Shown here: positions 19,856 to 28,721 of the stretch, in pieces
Position numbering within the stretch: the stretch's first letter is position 1
Layout: every line of letters begins with the position of its first letter
From: Massilia varians
GTDB taxonomy: Bacteria > Pseudomonadota > Gammaproteobacteria > Burkholderiales > Burkholderiaceae_D
DNA length: 64,000 bases
Direction: 5' to 3'
NCBI RefSeq assembly: GCF_027923905.1
Contig: NZ_AP026966.1
Coordinates: 1,613,001-1,677,000, forward strand
Position numbers and translations under genes: made by a program
Notes under the pieces: generated by a model
What the model was told of the DNA's origin: nothing
Databases searched by the model: none
Seen by the model: the letters and a program-made list of their open reading frames with translations, nothing else

Positions 19856-19988
19856 AAAAAAATGCCCGTCAGGAACTGACGGGCACAACCCAAGATCGGG
19901 CCAAGAGACGTAAATCGGTTGGTGTGTTGCACGCCTGGTGCAGCACACCTGCTGCCATCACGCATATCGGTTGCGTGTATCGCAGGTG
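19856..19988 (-). ncRNA. Candidate structured small RNA ending at an intrinsic terminator
   Basis: A gene-free stretch that, read on the minus strand, starts after a TATACT -10-like box (19995-20000) and ends at a strong terminator: a perfect 9-bp stem (19863-19871 with 19877-19885), five-base loop and seven U residues (from the A run at 19856-19862). Between them lie a nested hairpin, 19946-19952 pairing with 19982-19988 and 19959-19964 with 19972-19977, and an 11-bp stem with one mismatch, 19922-19932 with 19938-19948; the latter competes with the first at three bases. No -35 hexamer matches well. The length of about 133 nt and terminal structure fit a regulatory RNA. No known family was recognised. 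Confidence 0.45.
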
Positions 19989-19994
19989 ATTCAA

Positions 19995-20000
19995 AGTATA
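19995..20000 (-). promoter_or_regulatory. Candidate -10 box of the small RNA
   Basis: TATACT on the minus strand, a five-of-six match, about seven bases before the presumed RNA start. A -35 box at normal spacing is not convincing. Confidence 0.3.
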
Positions 20001-20300
20001 CGTGGCGAATGTGACCACGCCATGACAGTGATCAAACGTGAACCGTCACGACCGAACTGTTCAGCATGTCGGTGATCTCAACAATATCGCGCAGGACGCG
20101 CTGATCGGGTCGCATTTGCAACAGAAACGATGGGCAAAAAAAAGCCCGCTATTGGCGGGCTTAAAACTATTTTCTTGGAGGAGAATAGTGGAGACAGATG
20201 AGATTATGCTGCGTCGCCATATATACGTCCAATTTAGAATACAGATACCAGACATTGATATTTCGAATATCTCTTCTGCCAAGGCGGTTGTGCGGCGCGC
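20001..20300. other. Gene-free stretch downstream of the SDR gene
   Basis: About 300 bases between the small-RNA promoter and the SDR stop codon. Apart from the minus-strand terminator at 20136-20162, nothing is recognised. The stretch next to the SDR stop is AT-richer than the surroundings (20165-20290). A short plus-strand reading frame here has no ribosome site or recognisable product. Confidence 0.45.
20136..20162 (-). terminator. Rho-independent terminator for the SDR gene
   Basis: On the minus strand, AAGCCCGC and GCGGGCTT (20142-20149, 20155-20162) form the stem around a five-base loop, followed by eight U residues from the A run at 20136-20143. Confidence 0.88.
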
Positions 20301-21065
20301 TCATTCGCGCACCGGTACCGTGTAGTTCAGCGCCATGCGGCCACCGTCTGCGTACAGTGTCTGGCCCGTGATGTAGGACGCATCGTCGCTGGCCAGGAAG
20401 GCGCAGATGCCGGCGACTTCCTCGGGCTCCCCGCAGCGTCCGAGCGGCGTGCGCGACAGGATCGTCTGGCGCGCTTGCGGACTGCCGAGGACCGCTTTTT
20501 TCGCCAGTTCGGTCAGGATCGTGCCCGGGCCGATGGCGTTGACGCGAATGCCGTGCTCGGCCAGGCTGATCGCAGCCACACGCGTCAGCTGGTTGACGCC
20601 GCCTTTCGAAACCACATACGGCACCTGGTTCGGGATGGTCAGCTCGGCGTTCACGCTGGACATGTTGATGATGCAGCCTGTCTGGCGTTTCACCATCTCG
20701 CGCGCTGCTGCCTGGCTGCACAGGAACATCGATTTCAGGTTGATGCGCAGCACGCGGTCGAAGTCTTCTTCGGCCAGATCGAGGAAGTCCGCCGCATGCG
20801 TAACGCCGGCATTGTTGACGAGAATGTCGATCTGTCCGAATGCCTGCAGCGTGGCGGCGACCATTGCATCCACATCGGCCTTCAGGCTGACGTCGGCCCC
20901 GTGGAAGCGGGCGGCTTCGCCGAGCCCGGCTGCGGCATCCCGGCCTTCGGGGCGGACATCGACGAGCATGACGCGCGCGCCTTCCTGCACCAGGCGCGCG
21001 GCACAGGCCAGGCCGATGCCCTGGCTGGCGCCCGTCACGATGGCGGTCTTGTTGGCGAGTCTCAT
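20301..21065 (-). CDS. Short-chain dehydrogenase/reductase
   Basis: A 254-residue classical SDR. The NAD(P)-binding motif TGASQGIG lies at 12-19, NNAG at about 87-90, and the catalytic residues S (NMSSVNAELT), Y and K (YVVSKGG) are all present. The acidic residue after the second strand (LVDVRPEG) favours NAD over NADP. The C-terminal PLGRCGEPEEVAG and YITGQTLYADGG match FabG/sugar-dehydrogenase-like SDRs. The substrate cannot be told from sequence and no pathway neighbours help. It ends at its own terminator after a 3' untranslated stretch of about 140 bases. Confidence 0.85.
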   Translation of the reverse strand: MRLANKTAIVTGASQGIGLACAARLVQEGARVMLVDVRPEGRDAAAGLGEAARFHGADVSLKADVDAMVAATLQAFGQIDILVNNAGVTHAADFLDLAEEDFDRVLRINLKSMFLCSQAAAREMVKRQTGCIINMSSVNAELTIPNQVPYVVSKGGVNQLTRVAAISLAEHGIRVNAIGPGTILTELAKKAVLGSPQARQTILSRTPLGRCGEPEEVAGICAFLASDDASYITGQTLYADGGRMALNYTVPVRE

Positions 21066-21137
21066 GGCGGCATCCTTGGTTGTAAAGCCGTCATTGTATC
21101 GAGCCCGCGGTGGGACGCCCGTTTTGCCGCCGCTGGC

Positions 21138-21683
21138 CTAAGCCCATTGCGGAACCAGCGGCATGATGACGAACAGGACCGTTCCGTTCTGCACCGCGTG
21201 TGCCGTCGCCGCAGCCAGGGCGGCGGGTGCGAAGCCGGCCCAGCGCATGCTCACATAGGCGCAGGCGAAGATCAGCCCGCCGGAGAAGGTCGTCACGCCA
21301 TGGGCCAGTCCGCCATTCAGGTAATGGCCGCATGCGAACAGCAGTGCGCTCAGCAGGATACCGGCGATCGGCGGCGCGCCCAGGCGGTGTACGGCTTCCA
21401 TCGGCAGGACCTGGCCGAGCGCGGTTTCAATGATGGGCGCGTAGATGACGGCTGCCAGGAAGACGCCGGCCGGCGTGAGGCGAGCGAGCCCGGCAGCAGC
21501 GGAATGTCCCCATGGCTCGGGCGGTAAGAACTGCAGCACGATGCCCGCCACCAGGAGCGCGCAGAGCGTTCCTGCGTTGCCCAGGCATGCACCCAGCGTT
21601 GCCGCGGCGCGGTAGGGGGCGTGTTCCAGGCTGGCGCGCCAACGGGCCAGTGGGGGCGGAATGCTCGTGATCCAGTGTGCCAT
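21138..21683 (-). CDS. CPBP-like intramembrane protein, degenerate
   Basis: A 181-residue membrane protein with about four or five hydrophobic segments. IYAPIIETALGQ, CGHYLNGG and ATAHAVQNG fall where CPBP (CAAX protease/bacteriocin-processing) proteins have their EExxxR, FxxxH and HxxxN/D motifs. The first motif has only one of two Glu and no Arg, so peptidase activity is doubtful. An alternative ATG at 21734 would add 17 residues; neither start has a good ribosome site. Confidence 0.55.
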   Translation of the reverse strand: MAHWITSIPPPLARWRASLEHAPYRAAATLGACLGNAGTLCALLVAGIVLQFLPPEPWGHSAAAGLARLTPAGVFLAAVIYAPIIETALGQVLPMEAVHRLGAPPIAGILLSALLFACGHYLNGGLAHGVTTFSGGLIFACAYVSMRWAGFAPAALAAATAHAVQNGTVLFVIMPLVPQWA

Positions 21684-21750
21684 GGGCGCCGCGTGAGGTA
21701 GGAGATACCGCCCATGATAGGCCTGCGCTGCCATCGCCGGCAGCGCTGCA

Positions 21751-22260
21751 TCAGAGCATCAGTGGCTTGTCCGGCAACTCGTTGGCGCGGCTGCCGTTGG
21801 CCGGGAAATGCTGGCGCAGCAGTTCGTTGACCTGCCCGATGGCGGCCAGAGTCGCGTCGTGGAAGCGGCCCTGGCTGAAGCCCTCCGTCATGGTGCGGCA
21901 TACCGTCTGCCAGGTGGCGCTGTCGATTCTCCGGTCGATGCCGCGGTCGGCCACGATGTCGACCTTGTGCTCGGCCAGGTTGATGTAGATGAGCACGCCG
22001 CAATTGTCCTCGGTATCCCACACGCCGTAGTCGGCGAACAGGGCCAGTGCGCGCTGGCGGTTGCTCACGCCGTCCCAGGCGTCCTCGAAGGGCAGGCCTT
22101 TTTCCACGATCAGCCGGACTTCACCGCGGTGGGTCTGCTCGCCGGCGGTAATCGCCTCGCTGATCGCGCTGAGCGTGGTTTCCGGGAAGGCGCGCTTGGC
22201 CTCGCCGCTGCTGCTGCGCAGGTGGCGCCAGGCGCGCCCGATGCGTTGCTTGAATCCCAT
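21751..22260 (-). CDS. TPM-domain protein, second in the lemA operon
   Basis: A 169-residue cytoplasmic protein with a TPM (YgcG-like) domain over residues about 25-150; EVRLIVEKGLPF and NCGVLIYINLAEHKVDIVADRGI are the recognisable strands. It has no signal peptide, unlike the upstream paralogue. The ATG at 22260 shares one base with the stop of that gene (TGATG). It lies downstream of lemA and the ygcG-like gene and is likely to be co-transcribed. TPM proteins are often adjacent to LemA, but their role is unclear. Confidence 0.75.
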   Translation of the reverse strand: MGFKQRIGRAWRHLRSSSGEAKRAFPETTLSAISEAITAGEQTHRGEVRLIVEKGLPFEDAWDGVSNRQRALALFADYGVWDTEDNCGVLIYINLAEHKVDIVADRGIDRRIDSATWQTVCRTMTEGFSQGRFHDATLAAIGQVNELLRQHFPANGSRANELPDKPLML

Positions 22261-23123
22261 CACCAGTCTCCCGAGGCGCCGCCGCCGTCGAAGCTGCCCC
22301 CGCCGCCGGAGAATCCGCCGCCGCCGAATCCGCCGCCACCGCCACCGCCACCGAAACCGCCGCCGCGTCCCATGCCGCTCATGATGTTGCCGAGAATGAT
22401 GCCGGTCGCGACATCGCCCAGGCCGCTGCTACGACGGCCCCAGTGGTGCGGCGAGAGCCGGCTGCGGCGCGGACGGAAGATCGAACGCAGCACGAAAAAG
22501 CCGATCAGGAGAGGGATGATGCCGAACAGCGAAAACCCGCCGCCGGTGTCGACCTGCACTTGACGCTGCGGGACTTGCTGCTGTGCCGGGGCAGGGAAGC
22601 TTTCCTTGTTCAGCAGCGTGGCGATGGCGCCGACGCCGGCCACCAAGCCCTCGTAGTAATGGTTCTGGCGGAAGTGTGGGGCGATCACGTCTTGCAGGAT
22701 GCGTTTTGACTGCGCATCCGTCAGCACGCCCTGCACGCCGCGCCCGGCCTCGATGCGCAGCCGACGCAGCGAACTCGGATTATCACGCGCCACCATCAGG
22801 AGCACGCCGTCGTCGATGCCCTTGCGGCCCAGTTTCCAGGCGTCGGTGACGCGGATGCTGAACTGCTCGATCGCCTCCGGCTCAGTCGATTTGACCAGCA
22901 GCACCGCGATCTGGCTCCCGGTGCGCGCCTCGTAGTCGGCCAGCACCGCGCTCAAGCGCTCGCGCTGGGCGGCGTCGAGCATGCCGGCTTCGTCGACCAC
23001 GCGCCCGGTCAGCGCGGGCACCGGCTTGAGCTGGGCGAACGCCGGCGTGGCCAGGCCCGCTGCCAGCATGCAGGCCAGCAGCAGGACCCTCAGGTTACGC
23101 AGGAAGCTGCATCCAATTCGCAT
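22260..23123 (-). CDS. Exported TPM-domain protein of the YgcG family
   Basis: A 287-residue protein with a signal peptide ending near ATPAFA (residue 31), a TPM domain (about 35-180) with GRVVDEAGMLDAAQRERL and RIEAGRGVQGVLTD, one transmembrane helix (about 200-218, SLFGIIPLLIGFFVL) and a Gly/Ser-rich tail (about 250-287). This is the standard layout of YgcG-type proteins, possibly membrane-repair or photosystem-maintenance-like factors. It is 3 bases from the lemA stop and overlaps the next TPM gene. Confidence 0.85.
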   Translation of the reverse strand: MRIGCSFLRNLRVLLLACMLAAGLATPAFAQLKPVPALTGRVVDEAGMLDAAQRERLSAVLADYEARTGSQIAVLLVKSTEPEAIEQFSIRVTDAWKLGRKGIDDGVLLMVARDNPSSLRRLRIEAGRGVQGVLTDAQSKRILQDVIAPHFRQNHYYEGLVAGVGAIATLLNKESFPAPAQQQVPQRQVQVDTGGGFSLFGIIPLLIGFFVLRSIFRPRRSRLSPHHWGRRSSGLGDVATGIILGNIMSGMGRGGGFGGGGGGGGFGGGGFSGGGGSFDGGGASGDW

Positions 23124-23126
23124 CGA

Positions 23127-23738
23127 TTACTTACCGAAGTCGACCGTCGGCGCTGTCGAGATCGCCTTTTCGTTCTCGACCGTGAACGAGGGCTTGGTCT
23201 CGTAGCCGAACATCATCGCGGTCAGGTTGGTCGGGAACTTGCGCACGGTGACGTTATAGTCCTGCACCGAGGCGATATAGCGCTGGCGTGCGACCGTGAT
23301 GCGGTTCTCGGTGCCTTCGAGCTGCGACTGCAGGTCGCGGAACTGGGTGTCGGCCTTCAGGTCCGGGTATTTCTCGGACACGGCCATCAGGCGCGACAAT
23401 GCGCCGGACAGCTCGCCCTGCACCTGCTGGAACTTGTTGAATGCGGCCGGGTCGTTCAGGACTTCCGGCGTGATCTGGAAGCTGGTCGCGGCGGCGCGGG
23501 CCCGGGTGACGGCCTCGAGCGTCTCGCGCTCGTGCGAGGCATAGCCCTTGACGGTGTTGACCAGGTTCGGGATCAGGTCGGCGCGGCGCTGGTACTGGTT
23601 GACCACTTCGCCCCAGGCCGCAATGGTGGCCTCGTCCTTGGTCTGGAACTCATTGTAGCCGCAGCCGGACAGCAGCGTGCCGGTGAGGACGGCCACTGCC
23701 AGGGTTCGGGTCCAGCGTGAGAAGAGAGTGGATGTCAT
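23127..23738 (-). CDS. lemA: LemA family lipoprotein
   Basis: A 203-residue LemA protein with lipobox LSGC (C26). The family core is clear: EVVNQYQRRADLIPNLVNTVK (split across one helix), HERETLEAVTRARAAA and ALSRLMAVSEKYPDLKA, which form a long helical bundle. The C-terminal FPTNLTAMMFGYETKPSF is also conserved. LemA is anchored at the inner membrane with the helical domain outside. It is first in an operon with the YgcG-like and TPM genes; the function is unknown. Confidence 0.9.
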   Translation of the reverse strand: MTSTLFSRWTRTLAVAVLTGTLLSGCGYNEFQTKDEATIAAWGEVVNQYQRRADLIPNLVNTVKGYASHERETLEAVTRARAAATSFQITPEVLNDPAAFNKFQQVQGELSGALSRLMAVSEKYPDLKADTQFRDLQSQLEGTENRITVARQRYIASVQDYNVTVRKFPTNLTAMMFGYETKPSFTVENEKAISTAPTVDFGK

Positions 23739-23889
23739 GTTCGTTCCATGGCTATTGTCGAATGGTTAAAATATACATGATGTAAAGATATTTTGGCGCA
23801 TTTTCCGGCATCGCGGCCCGTCGCAGCCCCGGTCGCATGGGTGACGGTACAATATTGGGTTCGCAATCACTGACAGACAAGAGGCCCGG

Positions 23890-24708
23890 ATGACATTCAT
23901 CGACAAACTTTCCGCAGCATGGACCCGCAACGATTCCCTGCTGTGCGTCGGGCTGGACCCGGACCTGGCGCGCTTCCCGGCACAGCTGCAAGGGCAGCCG
24001 GACGCCATTGTGCAGTTCTGCAAGGCGATCATCGACGCCACCGCCGACCTGGCCTGCGCCTTCAAGCCGCAGATCGCCTATTTCGCGGCGCTCGGGGCCG
24101 AAGCCCAGCTGGAAGAAATCTGCCGCTACCTGCGCGAGCGCTATCCGCACATTCCGCTGGTGCTCGACGCCAAACGCGGCGACATCGGCGCCACCGCGCA
24201 CCAGTACGCGCGCGAAGCCTTCGAGCGCTACGGCGCCGACGCCGTCACGGTCAGCCCCTACATGGGCTTCGATTCGGTCGAGCCTTACCTGGAATGGGCC
24301 GACCGCGGCGTGATCGTGCTGTGCCGCACCTCGAATGCGGGCGGCTCGGACCTGCAGTTCCTGGACGTGGGCGGGCGTCCGCTGTACCAGCACGTGGCCC
24401 AGCTGGTGGCCGAGAAATGGAACCGCAATGGCCAGCTGGCGCTGGTGGTGGGGGCGACTTTCCCGGAAGAGATCGCGCAGGTGCGCGCGCTGGTGGGCGA
24501 CATGCCGCTCCTGATTCCGGGCGTGGGCGCGCAGGGTGGGGACGTGGACGCGACCGTGCGGGCAGGGCGTAGCGCGAACGGTACCGGGATGATGATCAAT
24601 TCGTCGCGCGCGATCCTGTATGCGGCGCCGCAGGCGGGAGAAGATTTCGCCGCCGCCGCAAGGCGCGTCGCGATGGAGACGCGCGACGCGATCAACGCGG
24701 CGCGCTAA
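23890..24708 (+). CDS. pyrF: Orotidine 5'-phosphate decarboxylase (type 2)
   Basis: A 272-residue enzyme that decarboxylates OMP to UMP, the last step of pyrimidine synthesis. The catalytic tetrad is in LDAKRGDIG (D93, K95, D98). [12 protein letters not shown] near the N-terminus and [13 protein letters not shown] are typical of the long type-2 subfamily found in Actinobacteria and Burkholderiales. [12 protein letters not shown] and [10 protein letters not shown] near the C-terminus bind phosphate. A TACAAT -10-like hexamer lies about 40 bases upstream (23848-23853), without a clear -35. Confidence 0.93.
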   Translation: MTFIDKLSAAWTRNDSLLCVGLDPDLARFPAQLQGQPDAIVQFCKAIIDATADLACAFKPQIAYFAALGAEAQLEEICRYLRERYPHIPLVLDAKRGDIGATAHQYAREAFERYGADAVTVSPYMGFDSVEPYLEWADRGVIVLCRTSNAGGSDLQFLDVGGRPLYQHVAQLVAEKWNRNGQLALVVGATFPEEIAQVRALVGDMPLLIPGVGAQGGDVDATVRAGRSANGTGMMINSSRAILYAAPQAGEDFAAAARRVAMETRDAINAAR

Positions 24709-24735
24709 GGAGGCGCGTCAAGGAGGCGCCCGGCC

Positions 24736-26184
24736 TCAATACCTGCTCGGCGCGATCGTCTCCGCATAGTCGTACAGCGCGCCGAGGATGTCCTCCGCGC
24801 GCTCGTCCGCATGCTCGGACAGCGCATCGATCTCCATGAACAGCTGGTCGACCGTGCGCGCCCCGGCCGCGCCCTCGAACAGCCGCGCTGCCCGGTGCGC
24901 TTCCCACAGCTCGCTTTCGTCTTCCGACAGGGTGTCGGGGAAGTTGCGCGCCCGGTAGCGGAAGAACAGCTCGCCGAGGCGCTCGTCCTCGAACGAGGGC
25001 CGCATGGCGGCCAGCGCCGCGGGTTGTTCCTGGCGCAGCGACTCCAGCTTGCGGCGGTCGCCGTTGCCCACGAAACCGCCGTACAAGTCCTCGTCGACGT
25101 CGATCACGCCATCCGGCGCCGGCTTCTTGAACACCTCGGCCCAGATCGCGCTCATGTTGCGACCGCCCGCAGCCAGCGCCGCATGCGCGCGCGCCTGCTC
25201 GACGTCGATGTTCCAGCGCGCCGCCATGGCGGGCTGCAGGGTCTTGAGGTTCCCGACCAGCATCGGCGACTTGTTCAGGTGCACGCTCTTGATCGGCAGG
25301 CGCGTCATCCCTTCCGGCATCTCGGCGCTGCGGGTGAACAGGCGGGTGCGGATCGTCTCGACGTCGAGCTCGAACAGCTCGGACGGATCGTGGCGGCAGT
25401 CCCAGACCAGGATCTCGTTCTTGTTGGTCGGATGCTGGGCCAGCGGCCAGACCAGGCCCAGGCAGCCGTGTTCGACCGGGAACATGCCGGACACGTGCAG
25501 GAAGGGCTGGCGCTGGCCCGGGTCGAGGTGCAGGCCCATCTCGGCGGCCACGCGCTCCTTGCGGCGCAGTTCCAGACAGAAGTCGAACAGCTTGGGCTGC
25601 TTGCTCCTGATGAGGCGGGCGAGGGCGATGGTGGCGCGCACGTCCGACAGCGCATCGTGGGCCGCATCGTGCACCAGGCCGTTGGCTTTGGTCAGGTCTT
25701 CCAGGCGGAAGCTCGGCTTGCCGTCTTCCTTGCGCGGCCATTCGATGCCGTCCGGACGCAGCGCGTGGGTCATGCGCACCACGTCCAGCAGGTCCCAGCG
25801 GCCGCAGCCGTTCTGCCACTCGCGCGCGTACGGGTCGATCAGGTTGCGCCAGAACAGGTGGCGCGTGACCTCGTCGTCGAAACGGATCGTGTTGTAGCCG
25901 ACGCCAATGGTGCCGGGCTCGCTGAAGGCGGCCTCGATCTGGCGCGCGAATGCGTGTTCCGGCACGCCATGTTCCAGGCAGTGCTGCGGAGTGATGCCGG
26001 TGATCAGGCAGGACTGCGGGTCGGGCAGGAAATCCGGCGCCGGCCGGCAGTACAGCATGATCGGCTCGCCGATCTCGTTGAGCTCGGCATCGGTACGGAT
26101 GGCGGCGAACTGGGCCGGGCGGTCGCGGCGCGGGGTCGCGCCGAAGGTTTCATAGTCGTGCCAGAGGAAGGTATGCGTGCTCAT
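24736..26184 (-). CDS. sbcB: Exodeoxyribonuclease I
   Basis: A 482-residue DnaQ-like 3'-5' exonuclease that degrades single-stranded DNA in recombination and mismatch repair. The first metal-binding Asp and Glu are D10 and E12 in HDYETFG. HDALSDVRATIALARLI carries the late catalytic His-x-x-x-x-Asp. The C-terminal SH3-like and helical ExoI extensions, with FFRYRARNFPDTL, complete the family length. The start at 26184 is the first position that aligns with the exonuclease N-terminus; its ribosome site is weak. It converges with pyrF. Confidence 0.92.
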   Translation of the reverse strand: MSTHTFLWHDYETFGATPRRDRPAQFAAIRTDAELNEIGEPIMLYCRPAPDFLPDPQSCLITGITPQHCLEHGVPEHAFARQIEAAFSEPGTIGVGYNTIRFDDEVTRHLFWRNLIDPYAREWQNGCGRWDLLDVVRMTHALRPDGIEWPRKEDGKPSFRLEDLTKANGLVHDAAHDALSDVRATIALARLIRSKQPKLFDFCLELRRKERVAAEMGLHLDPGQRQPFLHVSGMFPVEHGCLGLVWPLAQHPTNKNEILVWDCRHDPSELFELDVETIRTRLFTRSAEMPEGMTRLPIKSVHLNKSPMLVGNLKTLQPAMAARWNIDVEQARAHAALAAGGRNMSAIWAEVFKKPAPDGVIDVDEDLYGGFVGNGDRRKLESLRQEQPAALAAMRPSFEDERLGELFFRYRARNFPDTLSEDESELWEAHRAARLFEGAAGARTVDQLFMEIDALSEHADERAEDILGALYDYAETIAPSRY

Positions 26185-26282
26185 GTATTGCTCGGGTATT
26201 TTTATTGTGTCGCCGTCGCGGCGGGCAGGCGCCATGGTGGCACAGAATCGGCGCGGCGTCAGCCAAAGGCGCGGATGCGTGA

Positions 26283-27248
26283 CTAGATGCTGACGCGGTC
26301 GCGGCCTGCCTGCTTGGCACGATACAAGGCCGCGTCGGCCGCGGCCATCAGTCCATGCTCGTCGTCGCCGGGCGCCAGGCTGGCCACGCCAAACGATCCG
26401 GTGACGTGGGGCAGCGGCAGGCGCATGTCCGGGAACACCATGGTGGTGCGCAGGCGCTCGGCCAGGCGTTCGGCCACCATCTCGGCCAGGGCGGTCGGGG
26501 TGTCCGGCAGCACCGCCATCAGTTCCTCGCCGCCGTAGCGCACCGCGAAGTCCGAGGGCCGCAGCGATTCGCGGATCACGCCGGCCGCACTCGACAAGGC
26601 GGCATCCCCCGCCAGGTGGCCGTGGGTGTCGTTGAAGCGCTTGAAGTGGTCGAGGTCGATCATGATGACCGACAGCGGGCTGCCGTCCTGGCGCGCGCGC
26701 ATCGCCAGCTTGGGCAGCATCTCGCCCAGCCAGGCGCGGTTGTACAGGCCGGTCAGGCCGTCGTTGAGCGAGAGCTGGCGGTAGAACTCGCCCAGTTTCT
26801 GGCGCCGCTTGAGCTGGGCGTTGGCCGCCCGCACCCGGAAGGACAGCAGGCGCAGCAGGTTGCGGGCGAGCACGTTCGAGCGGTCGATCAACTGCCACAC
26901 CAGCTCCGGCTCGATGACCAGCAGTTCGCAGTCTTCCAGCGCCGTCATCGCGGCCAGGTTGACGGCATCGTCCAGCACGGCCTGCTCACCCACGCTCTCG
27001 CCGGGCAGCACACGCGTGACGCCGCCGTCCTCGCTGCCGCTATGGGCATCCGGCGCCACCTCCAGCGTGCCCGACAGCACGATGTACAGGCGGGCGCGCA
27101 ATCCGTCCTCGACCCGGCGGCCGGCGGCCACCCGGATCACCGCGCACGGGGCGAGCGCGGCCGTCACGGCCGGATCGTCGGCGTCGCGGAACAGTTGCAG
27201 GTCGTGCGTGGTATAGGGGGAAGCACCAAAGGTGCCGATCGGGTCCAA
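26283..27248 (-). CDS. Diguanylate cyclase with N-terminal cyclic-nucleotide-binding-like domain
   Basis: A 321-residue soluble protein. Residues about 20-135 form a cNMP-binding-like beta roll (LYIVLSGTLEVAP, LPGESVGEQAVLDD). Residues about 160-320 are a GGDEF domain with active-site motif RYGGEEL. The RxxD inhibitory site is intact (RPSD, five residues before GGEEL), so product inhibition is likely. It would make c-di-GMP in response to a nucleotide or redox cue. The start appears to be TTG at 27248, because an in-frame stop lies about 33 bases upstream and no ATG intervenes. It is divergent from the BtuF-like gene. Confidence 0.85.
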   Translation of the reverse strand: MDPIGTFGASPYTTHDLQLFRDADDPAVTAALAPCAVIRVAAGRRVEDGLRARLYIVLSGTLEVAPDAHSGSEDGGVTRVLPGESVGEQAVLDDAVNLAAMTALEDCELLVIEPELVWQLIDRSNVLARNLLRLLSFRVRAANAQLKRRQKLGEFYRQLSLNDGLTGLYNRAWLGEMLPKLAMRARQDGSPLSVIMIDLDHFKRFNDTHGHLAGDAALSSAAGVIRESLRPSDFAVRYGGEELMAVLPDTPTALAEMVAERLAERLRTTMVFPDMRLPLPHVTGSFGVASLAPGDDEHGLMAAADAALYRAKQAGRDRVSI

Positions 27249-27367
27249 GGCTTGCTCGAGCGGAAAAGGAACTGGCGGTTAATGTCATTACCTTACGGCA
27301 TGATAACTCATTGCAACTCCGGCGCATGGGCTGGCGTTCCAGAAACAACAGTGGTCAAATGGCGGCC

Positions 27368-28174
27368 ATGACGAATCCTGCCCACCTGGTCGACGCGCTC
27401 GGCCACCAACACCATCCCGCACCCGGTGCCCGCATCGTGTCGCTGGTGCCTTCGATTACCGAACTCCTGTGCGAGCTCGGCCTGGCCGGGCAGCTGGTCG
27501 GCCGCACCGGCTTTTGCATCCATCCGCGCGCGACGGTGGAGGCGATTCCGAAAATCGGCGGCACCAAGGACGTGAACATCGAGAAGATCCGCAAGCTGGC
27601 GCCGACCCACCTGGTGGTCAACATCGACGAGAACGAAAAGCCGACCGTGGACACATTGGCGCAGTTCGTGCCGCACATCGTCGTCACCCATCCGGTGAAG
27701 CCGGGTGACAACCTGGCGCTGGCGCGCCTGATGGGCGGCATCTTCGGGGCGGAAGCGGCGGCTGAACGCTGGTGCGCCGCTTTTGAACAGGAATACGCGG
27801 CCTTGCGGGCGCTGCCGCCGGCGCCGCCGCGCACCGTGCTGTACTGTATCTGGCAGGACCCGTGGATGAGCGTGTCGAACGACACGTATATCGCCGCCAT
27901 GCTGGCCGAGATCGGCTGGAGGGTGCCTGCGCTGGGGGAGGCGCGCTACCCGCGCTTCGACTGGTCGCCGCAACTGGTGGACGGGCTCGACGCCGTGCTG
28001 CTGTCCACCGAGCCCTACCGGTTTACCGAGGCGCATGCGGATGCGCTCGAGAAGCAGCTCGGCATTCCGGTGTTCCTGGTGGATGGGGAAATGATGTCGT
28101 GGTACGGCAGCCGCGCGCTGGCCGGCCTGCGCTACCTGCGCGAACTGCGGGGAATGCTGGAAGGCGCGGCCTGA
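27368..28174 (+). CDS. BtuF-like helical-backbone metal-receptor protein without signal peptide
   Basis: A 268-residue type III periplasmic-binding-protein fold. RIVSLVPSITELLCELG and HLVVNIDENEKPTVD match the two lobes of BtuF/FhuD-like vitamin B12 and siderophore receptors. Unlike those, it has no signal peptide, and no ABC permease or ATPase gene is adjacent, so it is probably not a classical transporter subunit. Cytoplasmic relatives with this layout are common in proteobacteria and uncharacterised. ATG 27359 is an alternative start three codons upstream. Confidence 0.75.
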   Translation: MTNPAHLVDALGHQHHPAPGARIVSLVPSITELLCELGLAGQLVGRTGFCIHPRATVEAIPKIGGTKDVNIEKIRKLAPTHLVVNIDENEKPTVDTLAQFVPHIVVTHPVKPGDNLALARLMGGIFGAEAAAERWCAAFEQEYAALRALPPAPPRTVLYCIWQDPWMSVSNDTYIAAMLAEIGWRVPALGEARYPRFDWSPQLVDGLDAVLLSTEPYRFTEAHADALEKQLGIPVFLVDGEMMSWYGSRALAGLRYLRELRGMLEGAA

Positions 28175-28227
28175 AGCGATTGAAGGAACAAGCGCGCGCC
28201 CAGGAGCAGGGCGCGCGTGCGCACCAC

Positions 28228-28605
28228 TTAGGAATCGGTCAGGTGCTTGTCCGCGAGCGCATCGATTGCCGGCGCGGCGTGGCCGTGGCGGTCCTTGTCC
28301 TGCAGGCGGCCCAGGGCGCTGTCGAGGGCGCGCGCCAGCTTGCCGCCGGCGTTCTTGATCGACTGGCGCAGGTCGTCCGAATGCTCGTGCACCACGATCG
28401 GCTGGTAGCCGCGCACGCGTGCTTCCATCATGCACGAGTTGCCGCCATCGGCGCCTTTCTGCCGGTTCTCGTTACTCAGGTGTACTTCGACGCTGGTGAT
28501 GTGGTCGCCGAAACGGTCGATCGAGCTGCGGACCACCGATTCCACGTGTTCGTCCAGGCCCTGGTGGTTGGCAATGGTGCGGTCGGTATTGACATTGATT
28601 TGCAT
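28228..28605 (-). CDS. HPF/RaiA-like ribosome-associated protein
   Basis: A 125-residue protein with the HPF/RaiA N-terminal fold: residues about 1-95 include VNTDRTIANHQGLDEHVES and VEVHLSNENR. In family members this domain binds the 30S decoding centre in stationary phase. The tail of about 30 residues is short, as in short HPF/YfiA rather than long HPF. An AGGAG ribosome site precedes the ATG. Several HPF-like proteins can coexist in one genome, so hibernation activity is not assured. Confidence 0.75.
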   Translation of the reverse strand: MQINVNTDRTIANHQGLDEHVESVVRSSIDRFGDHITSVEVHLSNENRQKGADGGNSCMMEARVRGYQPIVVHEHSDDLRQSIKNAGGKLARALDSALGRLQDKDRHGHAAPAIDALADKHLTDS

Positions 28606-28721
28606 AGGTTTGCTCCTGTTGTCATAACGGCTTGATCTTACCCGCGGCCGCGTTTTGCCCGCGTCCCGTTATGACAGGTGGGGCCGGCATGGCAAGTTGC
28701 AAGGCCGACCACAACCGAAAC

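Noticed and set aside
20038-20325. A 95-codon plus-strand frame in the SDR 3' region
   Set aside because: No ribosome site, it spans a terminator hairpin and overlaps the SDR gene end; composition is not coding-like.
28194-28216. GC-rich inverted repeat between the BtuF-like and HPF-like genes
   Set aside because: An 8-bp stem is present, but there is no T tract on either strand, so it was not called a terminator.
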